A stretch of DNA of 64,000 nucleotides from Acidocella aromatica (lineage in GTDB: Bacteria; Pseudomonadota; Alphaproteobacteria; Acetobacterales; Acetobacteraceae): positions 1 through 64,000 of the forward strand of contig NZ_JACHFJ010000005.1 in NCBI RefSeq assembly GCF_014201825.1, written 5' to 3'. The position numbers and the translations under genes were made by a program. The notes beneath the pieces were generated by a model. The model did no database searches and was not told where the DNA came from. It worked only from the letters and a program-made list of their open reading frames with translations. Shown in pieces: positions 16,163 through 24,060 of this stretch (the stretch's first letter is position 1; the number at the start of each line of letters is the position of its first letter).

Positions 16163-17194
16163 TCACCCGCGCGGCAGGGCGGCAACCTCGGTCAGCAACG
16201 CGTCGAACCGGGCGTAGAAAGCCGCATTAGTGAAGCGCCGCGCGGTACGTTGAGCCGCCTCGCCCATTTCGGCGCGCAGTTCCGGGCTGCTTGCATACAT
16301 CGCCAAAGTGAGTGCCAGCATGTCCGCCCGGCCAGCCGGGAACACCAGGCAGTTGCGCCCGTGGGTGAAGATGTCGCGGTAGCAAGGCAGATCGGTGAGC
16401 AATAGCGGGCGGCCAAGTAGCGCCGCCTCATACGCCGCCAGCCCTTGCGTCTCGCTGCCTGAGGCAAGGCAGAACACATCCGCCGAGAGCACCCAGGCCA
16501 GAGCTTCCACCGGCTCGACTTCGCCAGTAAAGCGGAACTGCTCAGGCGCCGCCTCCGCCAGGGCGAGCGCTTCGTCATCCAGCCCATAGAACCTGCCGCA
16601 GAAAATACATTCCGCATCCAGCCCGCTGCGCGCCACGGCACGGATCAGGTCACCTGGGCGCTTGCGCGGCTCCACCGAGGCCACCTGCACCACCCTAAAC
16701 GCCCGCCGCTTCGGCGGCACCCGCGCCAGGGGCAGTTCCTCCGAGACCTCCACCCCGTTGGGGATGATGTGGAACTTCCGTGGATCGAGCTGATAGGTGA
16801 AGGAGCGCAGCACCTCGGCCTGATACGGCGACTGGTACACAATGGCGCTGGCGGCGGCAAAGGCCGGGATCATCTGGTGATGCTGCAACAGCAGGTTCAG
16901 CGCCACCTCGGCCTCATGCACCAGCCAAATCACCGGCACATTCGGGGCGATCTGCTGCACCTGCCCGGCGGCGCAGATACCATTGCACAAGGCCAGATCG
17001 TATTCACGCGGCACTACCGAGGCGAGCACGGGAATCCCTGCCGCCTCGTAGCGCGTTTTCATCGGCCCATCCTCCGGGTTGACCGGGAAGATATGGACCT
17101 CGTGCCCAGCCTCGCGGAAATACGTGGCTAGGCGGAACAGCACCATGCTCGCGCCCGTGATGGTGAACTCATGGTTCACAAGCAGCAGGCGCAT
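16163..17194 (-). CDS. Glycosyltransferase family 4-like (GT-B)
   Basis: A 343-residue GT-B glycosyltransferase. The N-terminal acceptor domain begins MRLLLVNHEFTITGASMVLFRLA, the usual GT4 start. The C-terminal donor domain begins near residue 165 (FRVVQVASVEPRKRPGDLIRAV) and carries the EX7E signature ETQGLAAYEAALLG (about 248-261). It would add a nucleotide-sugar-derived residue to a surface glycan; donor and acceptor are not readable. It lies 7 bp downstream of valS on the same strand, probably by read-through rather than functional linkage. Confidence 0.83.
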   Translation of the reverse strand: MRLLLVNHEFTITGASMVLFRLATYFREAGHEVHIFPVNPEDGPMKTRYEAAGIPVLASVVPREYDLALCNGICAAGQVQQIAPNVPVIWLVHEAEVALNLLLQHHQMIPAFAAASAIVYQSPYQAEVLRSFTYQLDPRKFHIIPNGVEVSEELPLARVPPKRRAFRVVQVASVEPRKRPGDLIRAVARSGLDAECIFCGRFYGLDDEALALAEAAPEQFRFTGEVEPVEALAWVLSADVFCLASGSETQGLAAYEAALLGRPLLLTDLPCYRDIFTHGRNCLVFPAGRADMLALTLAMYASSPELRAEMGEAAQRTARRFTNAAFYARFDALLTEVAALPRG

Positions 17195-17201
17195 GAGTGG
17201 G

Positions 17202-19847
17202 TTACGAGATCCGGGCCAGCGCGGTGTCCAGCCGTTTCACCTCGCTGGCGAAGCTCTCCTGGCGCTCCCGGTGTTCCTCGAGCACCGCTTCCGGCGCGCG
17301 GGAGACGAAATCGGCATTGCCAAGCTTCGCCTCCACCTTGGCCAGCTCGGCTTGCGCCTTGGCCAGCGCGGCGGCGAGGCGCTTGCGCTCGGCATCGAGG
17401 TCGATCAGCCCTTCCAGCGGCAGGATGATCGTCGCCTCGCCCAGCACGGCCTGGGCCGCGTTCTTCGGGGCGGGGCCAGTGAGCGGCCCGATCTCGGAGG
17501 CGCGGGCCATGCGGGAGATCGCCTCGAACCAAGCTTGCGCGCGGGCCAGCGTGGCGGGAGCGGCGTCCTGCAACAGCACCGGGGATTTCTGCGAGGGCGG
17601 CACGTTCATCTCGGAACGCACGGTGCGAACCTCGGAGATCAGCCCGATCACCCAATCCACCTCGGCGGCGGCGTCCTCGAGATTGCTCACCGCCACGGGC
17701 TCGGGCCAGGACGCGGTGATGAGCGAACATTCAACTCCATAGCCGAAGTAATCCCACAGCTCCTCGGTCACGAAGGGAATGAGCGGGTGCATCAGCCGCA
17801 GCAGAATGCCCAGAACATGGGCCGCCGTGTCGCGGATTTCCGCCGCGTCATCCGAGGCAAAGCCCGGCTTGGCGAACTCGATGAACCAGTCGCACACATC
17901 GCCCCAGGCGAAGCGGTAGCAGGCGGCGGCGTAGTCGTTGGGGCGGAAGGCGTCCAGCGCCGTGGTGGCGGTGGCAATCGCCTCGTTGGCGGCACCCAGG
18001 ATCCAGCGGCAGAGCGGCAGCTTGGCGCTCTCCGGCTTGAAGTCCGGGTTCGGCTTCACCCCGTTCATCTCCAGGAAGCGCGCGGCGTTCCAGATCTTGG
18101 TGATGAAGGCGCGGTTGGTCTCGACGATCTTCTGCCCGAGCTTCACATCGCGCCCCTGTCCGGCGGCGGCGGCCACCGAATAGCGCAGCGCATCCGCGCC
18201 GTAAGCGTCGATCAGCGTCAGCGGGTCCAGGACATTGCCCTTGGACTTGGACATTTTCTGCCCCTTCTCGTCGCGCACCAAGCCGTGGATGTACACGGTG
18301 CGGAAGGGGACATCGCCCATGAAGTGCATGCCCATCATGATCATCCGGGCGACCCAGAAGAAGATGATGTCGAAGCCCGTCACCAGCACGTCGGTGGGGT
18401 AGTATTTGGCCAGTTCCGGCGTCTGCTGCGGCCAGCCGAGCGTGGAGAAGGGCCAGAGCGCCGAGGAGAACCACGTATCCAGCACGTCCTCATCCTGGGT
18501 CAGCGCCACGCCCTCGCCCGCCTGCGCCTGCGCCTCTTCCTGGCTGCGGGCCACGAACACCTTGCCGTCCGGCGCGTACCAGGCGGGGATGCGGTGCCCC
18601 CACCAAAGCTGGCGCGAGATGCACCAGGGCTGGATGTCGCGCATCCAGGCGAAGAAGGTGTTCTCCCATTGCTGCGGCACAAATTTGATGTCGCCGTTCT
18701 CCACCGCCTTAATGGCGGGCTGGGCCAGCACATGGGCATTGCAATACCATTGCGTGGTCAGCAGCGGCTCGATCACCGAACCCGAACGGTCGCCATGCGG
18801 GACGGTATGCGGGTGCGGCTTCACCTCCACCAGCAATTCCAGCGCCTCCAGCTCGGCCACGATCTCCTTGCGGGCGACGAAGCGGTCCTTGCCCTCCAGC
18901 CCGCGCACGAATTCGGGCATCTCGCCCAGCTCGGCCAAAGTGATCTTGCCCTGCTTGTCGAGCATCGAGGGCATCGGCAGGCCGTGGCGCTTGCCGACTT
19001 CGAAATCGTTGAAGTCATGCGCCGGGGTGATCTTCACGGCACCCGTGCCCTTTTCCGGGTCGGCATAGGTGTCGGCGATGATGGGGATGCGCCGGCCGGT
19101 GAGCGGCAGCACTACATGCAGTCCGATCAGGTGCTTGAATTTCTCATTCTCGGGATGCACGGCGACAGCGGTATCGGCGAGCATCGTCTCGGGCCGGGTG
19201 GTCGCGACGACGATTTGCTCGCCCCCCTCAACCGGGTAGCGGATGTGCCACATATTGCCCTTGGTCTCGCGCGCCTCGACTTCGAGGTCCGAGATCGCGG
19301 TGCCCAGAACCGTGTCCCAGTTTACCAGGCGCTTGTCCTGATAGATCAGCCCCTGCTCGAACAACGTGCAGAACACTTCGCGCACTGCGTCGGAGAGGCC
19401 GTCATCCATGGTGAAGCGCTCACGCGCCCAGTCCGGCGAAGCGCCGAGGCGGCGGAGCTGGCTGGTGATGGTGCCACCGGATTCCGCCTTCCACTGCCAC
19501 ACGCGCGAGAGGAAGGTCTCGCGCCCGAGCTGCTTGCGGGAAACGCCTTCCTTATCGAGCAGCCGCTCCACGACCATCTGCGTGGCGATGCCGGCATGGT
19601 CGGTGCCAGGCTGCCACAGCACATCGCGCCTCTGCATGCGGCGGAAGCGCACGAAGATGTCCTGCAATGTCATGGTGAGCGCGTGGCCCACATGCAGGCT
19701 GCCCGTCACGTTCGGCGGCGGGATCATGATGGTGTACGGCTTGGCCGCGGATTCCGGGTTGGCGGCGAACGCGCCAGAGTCTTCCCAACTACGATAGAGC
19801 CGTGCCTCAACCGAGGCCGGCTCGAAGGTTTTTTCCAGTGTCGTCAA
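17202..19847 (-). CDS. valS: Valine--tRNA ligase
   Basis: An 881-residue class I synthetase with HVGH (52-55, in PPPNVTGSLHVGH), an editing (CP1) domain containing VATTRPETMLADTAVAV, KMSKS at 531-535, an anticodon-binding domain and a C-terminal coiled coil (DAERKRLAAALAKAQAELAKVEAKL). The start is TTG at 19847, supported by a GGAG 6 bases upstream and the family N-terminus; no ATG lies nearby. It is 84 bp downstream of popZ and followed after 7 bp by a glycosyltransferase gene. The order pcm-tolC-popZ-valS is a familiar alphaproteobacterial neighbourhood. Confidence 0.97.
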   Translation of the reverse strand: MTTLEKTFEPASVEARLYRSWEDSGAFAANPESAAKPYTIMIPPPNVTGSLHVGHALTMTLQDIFVRFRRMQRRDVLWQPGTDHAGIATQMVVERLLDKEGVSRKQLGRETFLSRVWQWKAESGGTITSQLRRLGASPDWARERFTMDDGLSDAVREVFCTLFEQGLIYQDKRLVNWDTVLGTAISDLEVEARETKGNMWHIRYPVEGGEQIVVATTRPETMLADTAVAVHPENEKFKHLIGLHVVLPLTGRRIPIIADTYADPEKGTGAVKITPAHDFNDFEVGKRHGLPMPSMLDKQGKITLAELGEMPEFVRGLEGKDRFVARKEIVAELEALELLVEVKPHPHTVPHGDRSGSVIEPLLTTQWYCNAHVLAQPAIKAVENGDIKFVPQQWENTFFAWMRDIQPWCISRQLWWGHRIPAWYAPDGKVFVARSQEEAQAQAGEGVALTQDEDVLDTWFSSALWPFSTLGWPQQTPELAKYYPTDVLVTGFDIIFFWVARMIMMGMHFMGDVPFRTVYIHGLVRDEKGQKMSKSKGNVLDPLTLIDAYGADALRYSVAAAAGQGRDVKLGQKIVETNRAFITKIWNAARFLEMNGVKPNPDFKPESAKLPLCRWILGAANEAIATATTALDAFRPNDYAAACYRFAWGDVCDWFIEFAKPGFASDDAAEIRDTAAHVLGILLRLMHPLIPFVTEELWDYFGYGVECSLITASWPEPVAVSNLEDAAAEVDWVIGLISEVRTVRSEMNVPPSQKSPVLLQDAAPATLARAQAWFEAISRMARASEIGPLTGPAPKNAAQAVLGEATIILPLEGLIDLDAERKRLAAALAKAQAELAKVEAKLGNADFVSRAPEAVLEEHRERQESFASEVKRLDTALARIS

Positions 19848-19931
19848 AGCAAACTCCGGCGCCGCCCGGGCAGCGCGCGCATAAACGGTTATCGGGCCGC
19901 CCGGTATGAGCCGCGCGGCACCAGAGGCGGA

Positions 19932-20579
19932 TTACATGCGGTCGATAACGCGGCCAATTTCGGCGCGGACCACGCGCTCGACCAAGCTCGGCAAGTGGGA
20001 GTCCAGCCAGGACTTCAGCACCGGTTTGATCTCCTCGCGCACCAGATCCTCGATGGTCACGCCGGGGCGGCCAATGCCCACGGCGCGCTCGGCGCTAACG
20101 CTGCGAACCAGCGAGCCAACCTTGCTGGCGATTTCCTGGGCAGCGGATTCACTCACCAGTCCTTCGGGAGACTGTACCTGATCGTCCATATTATTTTCCT
20201 TCGCAGGCTGAACTTGAGAGTAGGCTGGGGTCGCAGCGTCCACCAGGGTGGCCGGGAGATATTGCTCACCTTCAGCTTGGCCGGGAACGCTTCCGCTGTC
20301 CAGAGTCGGCTCGGAGGTGAAATGGGTAACAGACGGTTCATCTCCCTCCATCCGCATCGCGGGCGGCGCGGAGGTGGCGCTCGCAATATCGGCGCCAGAG
20401 GTGGTCATGGGGGTATCGAGCACCAGCACGTCGTCATCCGAATCGTCGCGCGGCATGGCGGCGCGTTCATTTTCCTCCTCGGTGAGAATCCGGCGGATCG
20501 AGGCCAGGATTTCCTCCATAGAGGGCTCCGCCGAGCTGGCGGGGCCGGGATTATTCGAGATGCCGTTAGCTTCGCTCAT
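19932..20579 (-). CDS. popZ: Polar organizing protein PopZ (DUF2497 family)
   Basis: A 215-residue protein with the two conserved ends of PopZ. The N-terminal SMEEILASIRRILTEEEN (about 20-37) is the partner-binding helix. The C-terminal part, about 150-215, is TIEDLVREEIKPVLKSWLDSHLPSLVERVVRAEIGRV, the oligomerisation helices. The acidic, Pro/Ser-rich middle is disordered as in the family. PopZ forms a polar matrix that anchors ParB/centromere and recruits cell-cycle proteins. The linker is longer than the roughly 177-residue Caulobacter protein. It sits between tolC and valS. Confidence 0.88.
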   Translation of the reverse strand: MSEANGISNNPGPASSAEPSMEEILASIRRILTEEENERAAMPRDDSDDDVLVLDTPMTTSGADIASATSAPPAMRMEGDEPSVTHFTSEPTLDSGSVPGQAEGEQYLPATLVDAATPAYSQVQPAKENNMDDQVQSPEGLVSESAAQEIASKVGSLVRSVSAERAVGIGRPGVTIEDLVREEIKPVLKSWLDSHLPSLVERVVRAEIGRVIDRM

Positions 20580-20696
20580 CGTCTCATCCTTCTAGAGGGA
20601 TTCCACAGCAAGCGGAACCACCCTGATTTATGTTTCGAGAGCAATTCTATCGGCTTGTCCGGAACCCCCGCCCCGCACAAACCGATATTGCCCCCC

Positions 20697-22211
20697 TTAA
20701 GGCGCGGCGCCGCTGGCCCGCCCGTCCGTAATCGCCGGGATGGGGCTCGCCGTCAGCAGGGCTCCGCTTGGCGTCAGCCCCGCTGCCTTGTCCGCCGCCT
20801 CGCCCGTCCCGAAACCAGCGTATTTCACCGCGTCGTAGTACTTCAGGTCGTCGTATTCCTGCACCGGCAAATTCAGGTCCCGCACCGTGAGGCGGCCAAT
20901 GGCCGCCACCATGGTATAGGAATTGTTCACCAATGTAGCGATATTTTGAACCTGTTGCACCTGTGCGTTCAAGACCAATTGCTGGGCATTCAGCACATCC
21001 AGCGTCGTTCGCGTGCCAACAAGTTCCTCGCGCTCGGTACCGTCGAGGGCGATGGCATCGGCCCTGATCGCGGCGTTAGTTGAAACAATGGCCGCGCGGG
21101 TGGAGGACAGCGCGTCCCAGGCCTGCCCGGCCTGCTGGTAGGCGTTACGCTGGGCATCCAGAATCGCGGCGAAGCTCTGCTGCTCCTTGGCCCGGGCCGT
21201 GCGGATGGCCGCGTATTCCGAGCCTCCCTGATACAGCGGCACCGTAAGCTGCGCGCTGACGGAACCGCCATTCTGCACAACACCAATACCCGACGAGCCT
21301 TGCTGGTTAAAAGCCGTAGCCTGTACGTCGATCTGCGGCATCAGCGCCGAGAAGGCCACATCCACCGCATCCTTGTTCGCGGCATCCGTAAACTCTGAGG
21401 CGATGACGTTGGGGTTATTGCTGATCGCCGCCTGCCCCGCCTCGCCCTTGGACTTCACCGGCAGCAGCACCGGCTGCGGCGGAGCCGGGTTGTCCGCCGG
21501 ATAATCACCCACCAGCTGGCGGAAATTCTCCCGGGCCACCTGCAGATTGCCCTGCGCCACATCGACCTGCTCCTTGGCCTGGGCCAGCGAGGCCTCGGCC
21601 TGCGCGACGGAGGTCATGGTGATCTCCCCTACGCTGAACTGCGCCTGGGTATCATGCAACTGCTGTTGCATCACCTGCTCGTTGCTCTTCTGCAGATCCA
21701 GCAGCTGCTGATCGGTAACGACCGCGACATAGGCGTTGATGACGTTGAGGAACACCGTCTGCTCGGTGGCAAGAAGCTGTGCCCGCGCGGCGAACACCTG
21801 GTTCTTGGCTTCGCGCAGCGAGGCGATGGTCTTACCGCCCTTATAGATCGGCTGGTCCAGCGTGACTTGGCTCTCTAGCGTATTGCGATTCTCGGAGACC
21901 GTGTATGCATTCGACCCATACGAGTTGTAAGGGTTAATTTTCTCCGTGCCGAAACCGTGCCCGACGGCAGACGAGATCTGCACTGTCGGGCGCCAGCCGG
22001 AGAGGGCGCTGGGCACCTGTTCGTCGGCCTGGCGCAAAGACGCGCGCTGCGCCTGCAGGGTTGCGTTGTTGTTGTACGCCTCCACCAACGCCTCGGTGAG
22101 GGTGGCGGGCGAACCGGCGAAGGCCGGGCCGGCGGACGGCATCAGCCCGCCGGCCAGAGCCACGCCGGCAAGCAGCATCGCCCTCCTGGGTAAAATGCTA
22201 CAGCCGTTCAT
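20697..22211 (-). CDS. tolC: TolC family type I secretion outer membrane protein
   Basis: A 504-residue outer-membrane channel subunit. A signal peptide (RRAMLLAGVALAGGLMPSAGPAFA) precedes the TolC repeat pair: TLTEALVEAYNNNATLQAQRASLRQADE (about 40-67) and the second copy starting near SEFTDAANKDAVDVAFSALMPQIDV. Long alpha-helical segments and the G.....L..Q..Y (TLDQPIYKGG, TVPLYQGGSEY) strands are present. TolC links inner-membrane exporters to the outside. ATG at 22211 follows the pcm stop after 2 bases, so the two are coupled; an in-frame TTG two codons earlier would overlap pcm. The C-terminus ends in a proline/serine tail. Confidence 0.94.
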   Translation of the reverse strand: MNGCSILPRRAMLLAGVALAGGLMPSAGPAFAGSPATLTEALVEAYNNNATLQAQRASLRQADEQVPSALSGWRPTVQISSAVGHGFGTEKINPYNSYGSNAYTVSENRNTLESQVTLDQPIYKGGKTIASLREAKNQVFAARAQLLATEQTVFLNVINAYVAVVTDQQLLDLQKSNEQVMQQQLHDTQAQFSVGEITMTSVAQAEASLAQAKEQVDVAQGNLQVARENFRQLVGDYPADNPAPPQPVLLPVKSKGEAGQAAISNNPNVIASEFTDAANKDAVDVAFSALMPQIDVQATAFNQQGSSGIGVVQNGGSVSAQLTVPLYQGGSEYAAIRTARAKEQQSFAAILDAQRNAYQQAGQAWDALSSTRAAIVSTNAAIRADAIALDGTEREELVGTRTTLDVLNAQQLVLNAQVQQVQNIATLVNNSYTMVAAIGRLTVRDLNLPVQEYDDLKYYDAVKYAGFGTGEAADKAAGLTPSGALLTASPIPAITDGRASGAAP

Positions 22212-22213
22212 CC

Positions 22214-22870
22214 TCAAAAGGCGAAGGCTGGTGCGCGGCGGAACTGCGGCAGCAGCCGAGGGGTGACGTCGAACTGCTCGACCTCGGCGAACCCGGTACC
22301 GGATGCCTCGGCAACCACGACGCGACCAACCGCCCCCGGCCCTTCCGCCTCGGCGATGACGGCGATGACACGCCCGCCCGGCACCAACTGCGCGGCAAAC
22401 GCCTTGGAAATCTCGGGCACCGCGCCCTCGATCACGATGGCATCATACGGCCCGCCCGCCGGCCAGCCAGCAGCCAGCGGCCCGGTCACGGCCTCGACAT
22501 TAGTACCGAACTGCGCCAGCGCGCCGGTATCCAGCCTGGTCTCTTCCTCCAACGCCACCACGGCAACGCCCGCGGCACCGAGAACCGCCGCCAGGTAGCC
22601 GGAACCAGCGCCCACGACCAGCGCATGCGCCGGATTCGACTGCAGCACGAGCTGCGCCAGCCGGGCCGTGACCATCGGATTAACGAGGTAACGGCCCTGG
22701 CCCAGCGGAATATCGGCATCGGCATAGGCGAAGCTGCCCGCCGGGGCGAACGCCTCACGCGGCAGAGCGCGCATGGCGCTGATCACGCGGGTATCGTGGA
22801 CATGGTTGGGGCGGATCTGGGAATCCACCATGTGGTCGCGGGCAATGTTCTGGGAAATCTGGTCCGCCAT
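22214..22870 (-). CDS. pcm: Protein-L-isoaspartate O-methyltransferase family protein
   Basis: A 218-residue SAM-dependent methyltransferase of the PIMT family, which repairs isoaspartyl residues. It has ARDHMVDSQIRPNHV at the start, the SAM motif HALVVGAGSGYLAAVLG (about 85-101), EEE at the end of strand 2 and PYDAIVIEGAVPEI for motif II. The form that precedes tolC in alphaproteobacteria often lacks strict PIMT residues, so repair activity is uncertain. The ATG at 22870 (MADQISQNIA) is preferred to a start 51 bases upstream. tolC begins 2 bases after its stop. Confidence 0.87.
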   Translation of the reverse strand: MADQISQNIARDHMVDSQIRPNHVHDTRVISAMRALPREAFAPAGSFAYADADIPLGQGRYLVNPMVTARLAQLVLQSNPAHALVVGAGSGYLAAVLGAAGVAVVALEEETRLDTGALAQFGTNVEAVTGPLAAGWPAGGPYDAIVIEGAVPEISKAFAAQLVPGGRVIAVIAEAEGPGAVGRVVVAEASGTGFAEVEQFDVTPRLLPQFRRAPAFAF

Positions 22871-23008
22871 GCTAGCCTTCCATACGCTATTCATGGCCTT
22901 TATAGCGGCCCGTTGGGCCACAACTCAACTGCACCAACCGCAATCGAGCATCTCGGTGCTTGACCAACGCCCTCACCCCGTAGATAAGGGCGCCCACCAC
23001 ACACCGAT

Positions 23009-23082
23009 GGTCCGGTGGCAGAGTGGTGATGCAGCGGACTGCAAATCCGCGAATGTGGGTTCGATTCCCGCCCGGACCTCCA
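23009..23082 (+). tRNA. tRNA-Cys (GCA)
   Basis: A 74-base cloverleaf. The acceptor stem GGTCCGG (23009-23015) pairs with CCGGACC (23072-23078). The discriminator is T (U73, a tRNA-Cys identity base), and CCA is encoded at 23080-23082. The anticodon stem GCGGA/TCCGC encloses loop CTGCAAA with anticodon GCA at 23041-23043. The T arm reads GTGGG-TTCGATT-CCCGC. Confidence 0.98.
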
Positions 23083-23383
23083 CTTTTTCCCATGCAAACA
23101 TGGCTTTCTTGGGCCAATTACAGGAAGATTAAGCAGCCGCTAACCTGGGGCTGCGGACGACTTTGTACTATCACCAAAATTTTATATTGGGCTTGCGACG
23201 CAAACGCGCGCCATCCGGAACAAACAACTTAAGTAAAAACAACAGACTATCAATTTATCCAGCCAGTTTTTTAACCCCCTCCCCCACCGCCCTGTGCCAA
23301 CTAGTTTATTGACTTAACTAACAAAGGGTATGACACAAGCTCCACGCAAGTTTACGCAGCGTTCATCAACAGGAGACCTCACA
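23083..23383. other. 301-bp gene-free stretch between tRNA-Cys and the first pilin gene
   Basis: It is distinctly A+T-richer than its surroundings and has no credible reading frame. It holds a small hairpin, GCAGCC (23133-23138) with GGCTGC (23149-23154), without a T-run. From 23309 it contains the TTGACT..AACTAACAAAGG element shared with the second pilin gene, followed by the RBS. Nothing else was recognised. Confidence 0.6.
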
Positions 23384-23560
23384 ATGCTGACCACCATGAT
23401 TCGCGCTTCCCTGCAGAAGTTCAACGTTGACCGCCGTGCCGTCACCGCCATCGAGTACGCGCTGATCGCCGCCCTGATCGCCGTGGTCATCATCGCCGCC
23501 GTCACCACCCTCGGCAAGAACGTTTCCACCACCTTCAACAGCGTCGCCAGCGAGCTCTAA
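23384..23560 (+). CDS. flp: Flp-type (type IVb) pilin, copy 1
   Basis: A 58-residue Flp/Fap pilin, the major subunit of Tad (tight adherence) pili, exported and processed at the inner membrane. It has a short basic leader (MLTTMIRASLQKFNVDRRA), the pilin signature TAIEYALIAALIAVVIIAAV and a short C-terminus. At the usual Gly before the prepilin-peptidase cut (G-[AV]-TA[IL]EY) this protein has Ala (RRAVTAIEY); copy 2 shares this. The RBS aggag is 8 bases before the ATG at 23384; the upstream in-frame ATG at 23330 lies inside the duplicated leader. No other tad/cpa genes are in the window. Confidence 0.93.
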   Translation: MLTTMIRASLQKFNVDRRAVTAIEYALIAALIAVVIIAAVTTLGKNVSTTFNSVASEL

Positions 23561-23634
23561 GCCCTCCGCGCTGTTCGCCTCAAGTCCGGTAGCGGGTGGA
23601 TAACCCGCCACTAACGTTGAGAACGCGACTAAAG

Positions 23635-23668
23635 GCCGTCACCCAACATGGTGGCGGCTTTTTTTTGT
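23635..23668 (+). terminator. Terminator after flp copy 1
   Basis: GCCGTCACC (23635-23643) pairs with GGTGGCGGC (23650-23658), with one G-T pair and a 6-base loop, followed by an eight-T run. The same design recurs after copy 2. Confidence 0.9.
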
Positions 23669-23803
23669 TTAAGCTTAGTGTTGTCAAATTTTTGTTGGTA
23701 TTTTTGGTAACGGAAACGTGAACAATTCATTGACTAAACTAACAAAGGATAGGACACAGGCGTTACCAAAACATACACAACGTTCATCAACAGGAGCCCC
23801 ACA

Positions 23804-23980
23804 ATGCTGACGACGATGCTTCGCGCTTCCCTGCAGAAACTGACCGCCGACCGCCGCGCCGTCACCGCCATCGAGTACGCGCTGATCGCCGCCCTGATCG
23901 CCGTGGTCATCATCGCCGCCGTCACCAGCCTCGGAGCCAACGTTTCTTCCACCTTCAACAGCGTCGCCAGCGAGCTCTAA
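23804..23980 (+). CDS. flp: Flp-type (type IVb) pilin, copy 2
   Basis: A 58-residue pilin nearly identical to the copy at 23384. It shares TAIEYALIAALIAVVIIAAVT and the ending NSVASEL. Differences are concentrated in the leader (QKLTADRRA instead of QKFNVDRRA) and around residues 43-49 (SLGANVSS instead of TLGKNVST). The Ala in place of the usual Gly at the processing site is kept. The ATG at 23804 has an identical aggag RBS. Differential or mixed pilus composition is possible; sequence alone does not show it. Confidence 0.93.
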   Translation: MLTTMLRASLQKLTADRRAVTAIEYALIAALIAVVIIAAVTSLGANVSSTFNSVASEL

Positions 23981-24011
23981 GCCTCCGCCAACGTTGAGAA
24001 CACGGCTGAAA

Positions 24012-24041
24012 AACCGTCACCAGGCATGGTGGCGGTTTTTT
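24012..24041 (+). terminator. Terminator after flp copy 2
   Basis: AACCGTCACC (24012-24021) pairs with GGTGGCGGTT (24028-24037) around a 6-base loop and ends in a T-run. It lies 20 bp before the end of the convergent TPR-glycosyltransferase gene. Confidence 0.88.
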
Positions 24042-24060
24042 GTTTTCCCGAAACGCCGCG

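Larger units (their letters stand above)
23309..23668 (+). repeat. Pilin module copy 1 (leader, flp gene, terminator)
   Basis: First of two tandem copies. The shared leader is TTGACTtAACTAACAAAGG at 23309, and GTTCATCAACAGGAG precedes the start. Coding sequence and the downstream GCCGTCACC...GGTGGCGGC terminator complete the unit. The leader-to-ATG distance is 75 bases, against 74 in copy 2. Confidence 0.8.
23730..24041 (+). repeat. Pilin module copy 2 (leader, flp gene, terminator)
   Basis: Second tandem copy. The leader TTGACTaAACTAACAAAGG starts at 23730, the GTTCATCAACAGGAG box is retained, and the gene and hairpin are conserved while intervening leader bases have drifted. This shows that the duplication included regulatory ends, so each pilin is an independent transcription unit. 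Confidence 0.8.

Noticed and set aside
17079-21083. Very long plus-strand open frame of over 1300 codons
   Set aside because: It lies antisense to valS, popZ and tolC, has low-complexity composition and no domain; it is a high-G+C frame shadow.
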